In this document: positions 6,008-6,874 of the stretch, in pieces
Position numbering within the stretch: position 1 is the stretch's first letter
How the letters are laid out: the number at the start of each line of letters is the position of its first letter
Source: Candidatus Saliniplasma halalkaliphilum
Lineage (GTDB): Archaea > Thermoplasmatota > Thermoplasmata > Halarchaeoplasmatales > Halarchaeoplasmataceae
DNA length: 6,874 nt
Direction: 5' to 3'
Assembly: GCA_019594235.1 (NCBI GenBank)
Contig: JAFDTG010000081.1
Location: 1-6,874, forward strand
Position numbers and translations under genes: made by a program
Notes under the pieces: generated by a model
Database searches by the model: none
What the model was told of the DNA's origin: nothing
Seen by the model: the letters and a program-made list of their open reading frames with translations, nothing else

Positions 6008-6115
6008 TTTTTTAGTTCTGAATCTTTTGATAGTAAGTTACTTGGATAAACACAAATGTTTTGATGTATATATCGTTTGACATTATCAGTATTGATGACC
6101 AAGTCGACAGTATTA

Positions 6116-6400
6116 TTATAACGCATTTTCGATCTCTTCCATCTCTGTTCTAATACGATGCTCGACCTCTTCTTCATCTCCAAAATTCAAATCAGGTCTC
6201 TCCTCTTCAAATATCTCAAGGAATTCATGAGCTGTATGTTTGTGAATAGTCTTTTCAATCTTCGATTTATAAATAGTCGCTAAGAAGTGATGTTCTCTTA
6301 TCAGATCTGCTAAAGACCTTTCACCTCTAGCCCATTCATCAAATTTATGCTGGCTTATCAACTTCACATATCTATGTAATTTTTCTTTTCCGTCTGACAT
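6116..6400 (-). CDS. Hypothetical charged helical protein, 94 residues
   Basis: I do not recognise this family. The protein is short, highly charged and predicted to be largely helical. It has an N-terminal part rich in His and Lys (KLHRYVKLISQHKFDEW), a middle with SLADLIREHHFL and KIEKTIHKHTAHEFLEIF, and an acidic C-terminus (DEEEVEH, EMEEIE). There is no Cys, membrane helix or signal peptide. The codon-like composition resembles its neighbours. The ATG is about 28 bp from TTAAATAG (6424-6431) with no Shine-Dalgarno, fitting the leaderless pattern of most other lead genes here. A 139-bp gap with separate TATA elements lies between it and AIM24, so it is probably monocistronic. The spacing and composition favour a real gene over a chance frame. 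Confidence 0.65.
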   Translation of the reverse strand: MSDGKEKLHRYVKLISQHKFDEWARGERSLADLIREHHFLATIYKSKIEKTIHKHTAHEFLEIFEEERPDLNFGDEEEVEHRIRTEMEEIENAL

Positions 6401-6423
6401 AGTGTCTTATTTTATTAATTAAC

Positions 6424-6431
6424 CTATTTAA
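6424..6431 (-). promoter_or_regulatory. Candidate TATA box of the 94-residue protein gene
   Basis: The minus strand reads TTAAATAG preceded by an A-rich stretch (AAAAAAA then TTAAA). Its centre is about 28 bp from the ATG at 6400, as for the other leaderless lead genes in this window. The whole region is AT-rich, so a chance match is possible. Confidence 0.4.
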
Positions 6432-6610
6432 TTTTTTTGATAGTTTATTGATGGTAATTATTAACATATTATGGTAAAATTTGGCAACATGGAAACTATA
6501 ATTTATCACTGGATGGGCTATAAACTGTCTTAGTATTATTAAATGTGTCATACATTATTATTAACGTAAAACGGAAAAGTACCAAAATAAACGTCAGACA
6601 AATTGGCTTT

Positions 6611-6616
6611 AAAAAA
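6611..6616 (-). terminator. Oligo-T terminator after hutI
   Basis: The minus strand has six T in a row about 15 bases after the hutI stop codon, an intrinsic archaeal-type termination signal. No hairpin is evident. It fits hutI being the last gene of its transcript. Confidence 0.5.
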
Positions 6617-6630
6617 TGCAAATTTTATTA

Positions 6631-6874
6631 TCAAACCACTCTTTTACCGTTCTTGAAAACCTGCTCTACTAGATTAACTCCGAAATGATATGGTATATGC
6701 ATATGATTCGGAACGTCTAGAATAACGAAGTCGGCTTTACTACCTTTTGATAGATTTCCAACATCCGTTCTCTCTAAAGCCATAGCAGAGTTGACTGTAG
6801 TTGCAGTAAGAGCTTCGCTAGGGGTCATTTTCATCTGGAGACATGCTAAAGTTATTATCATCTGCATGGATTCT
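6631..6874 (-). CDS. hutI: Imidazolonepropionase, C-terminal part (cut by window edge)
   Basis: The last 80 or so residues of imidazolonepropionase, the metal-dependent amidohydrolase that opens 4-imidazolone-5-propionate to N-formimino-L-glutamate in histidine degradation. The visible part has ESMQMIITLACLQMKMTPSE, then the amidohydrolase C-terminal pattern TTVNSAMALE, GNLSKGSKADFVILDVP, and the HutI-specific end IPYHFGVNLVEQVFKNGK. The reading frame is open to the window edge (Glu and Ser codons precede the first visible Met), so the Met at 6867 is internal. The catalytic metal ligands lie upstream of the window. Bacterial HutI is about 400-420 residues, so roughly four fifths of the gene is missing. 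No other hut gene is present here; partners may lie to the right. Confidence 0.93.
   Translation of the reverse strand, partial: ESMQMIITLACLQMKMTPSEALTATTVNSAMALERTDVGNLSKGSKADFVILDVPNHMHIPYHFGVNLVEQVFKNGKRVV

Noticed and set aside
5992..6183. 63-residue minus-strand frame, or its 44-residue part from the ATG at 6126
   Set aside because: It overlaps the 94-residue gene in another frame, has no good Shine-Dalgarno, and its composition just reflects AT-rich DNA. A small downstream gene is not excluded but is unsupported.
6401..6630. 230-bp AT-rich gap with repeated ATTATTAA words, considered as an origin, C/D-box RNA or repeat array
   Set aside because: The words are short and irregular, as expected at this base composition. 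I see no box C/D pair, no tRNA-like fold, no inverted repeats of useful length and no open frame.

Overview
The window is chromosomal DNA from an archaeon. The evidence is a complete archaeal 7S (SRP) RNA gene, an archaeal-type phosphoglycerate mutase (ApgM), an adenosine-specific kinase, a DUF92 membrane protein, and TATA boxes about 25-29 bp before the start codons of most operon-leading genes. The protein-coding part is AT-rich with many AGA/AGG and ATA codons, while the SRP RNA is a GC-rich island. A histidine-degradation gene (hutI) at the right edge suggests a heterotrophic euryarchaeote, possibly Thermoplasmatota. That placement is a weak inference.

Left part (1-3022). The SRP RNA is on the minus strand with its own strong TATA box. 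Directly upstream of it, on the same strand, is a Trm9/ABH8-like tRNA wobble-uridine methyltransferase. It is divergent from a plus-strand pair, DUF92 and apgM, which overlap by 19 bp. One TATA-like element in the 55-bp divergent gap is correctly spaced for both directions. apgM ends exactly where the convergent adenosine-specific kinase gene ends, with no base between the two stop codons.

Middle and right part (3020-6400). All genes are on the minus strand. In order of transcription from the right they are an unrecognised 94-residue charged protein, an AIM24/TIGR00266 protein coupled by an ATGA overlap to an 81-residue membrane protein, a four-helix membrane protein with a sequon-rich external domain and two cytoplasmic zinc ribbons coupled by a TTGA overlap to a VanZ-like protein, and finally the adenosine-specific kinase. 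This reads as a small envelope or membrane cluster of unknown function rather than a known pathway.

Right edge (6401-6874). An AT-rich gene-free stretch of about 230 bp is followed by the 3' end of hutI, which is cut by the window edge.

Translation signals follow a pattern. Most operon-leading genes look leaderless, with a TATA centre 25-29 bp from the start codon and no Shine-Dalgarno. Genes inside operons have Shine-Dalgarno sequences and overlap the preceding gene. This pattern decides the starts of DUF92, the adenosine-specific kinase and the VanZ-like gene, all placed downstream of the longest possible ORF start. I see no CRISPR array, IS element, tRNA or obvious defence system.
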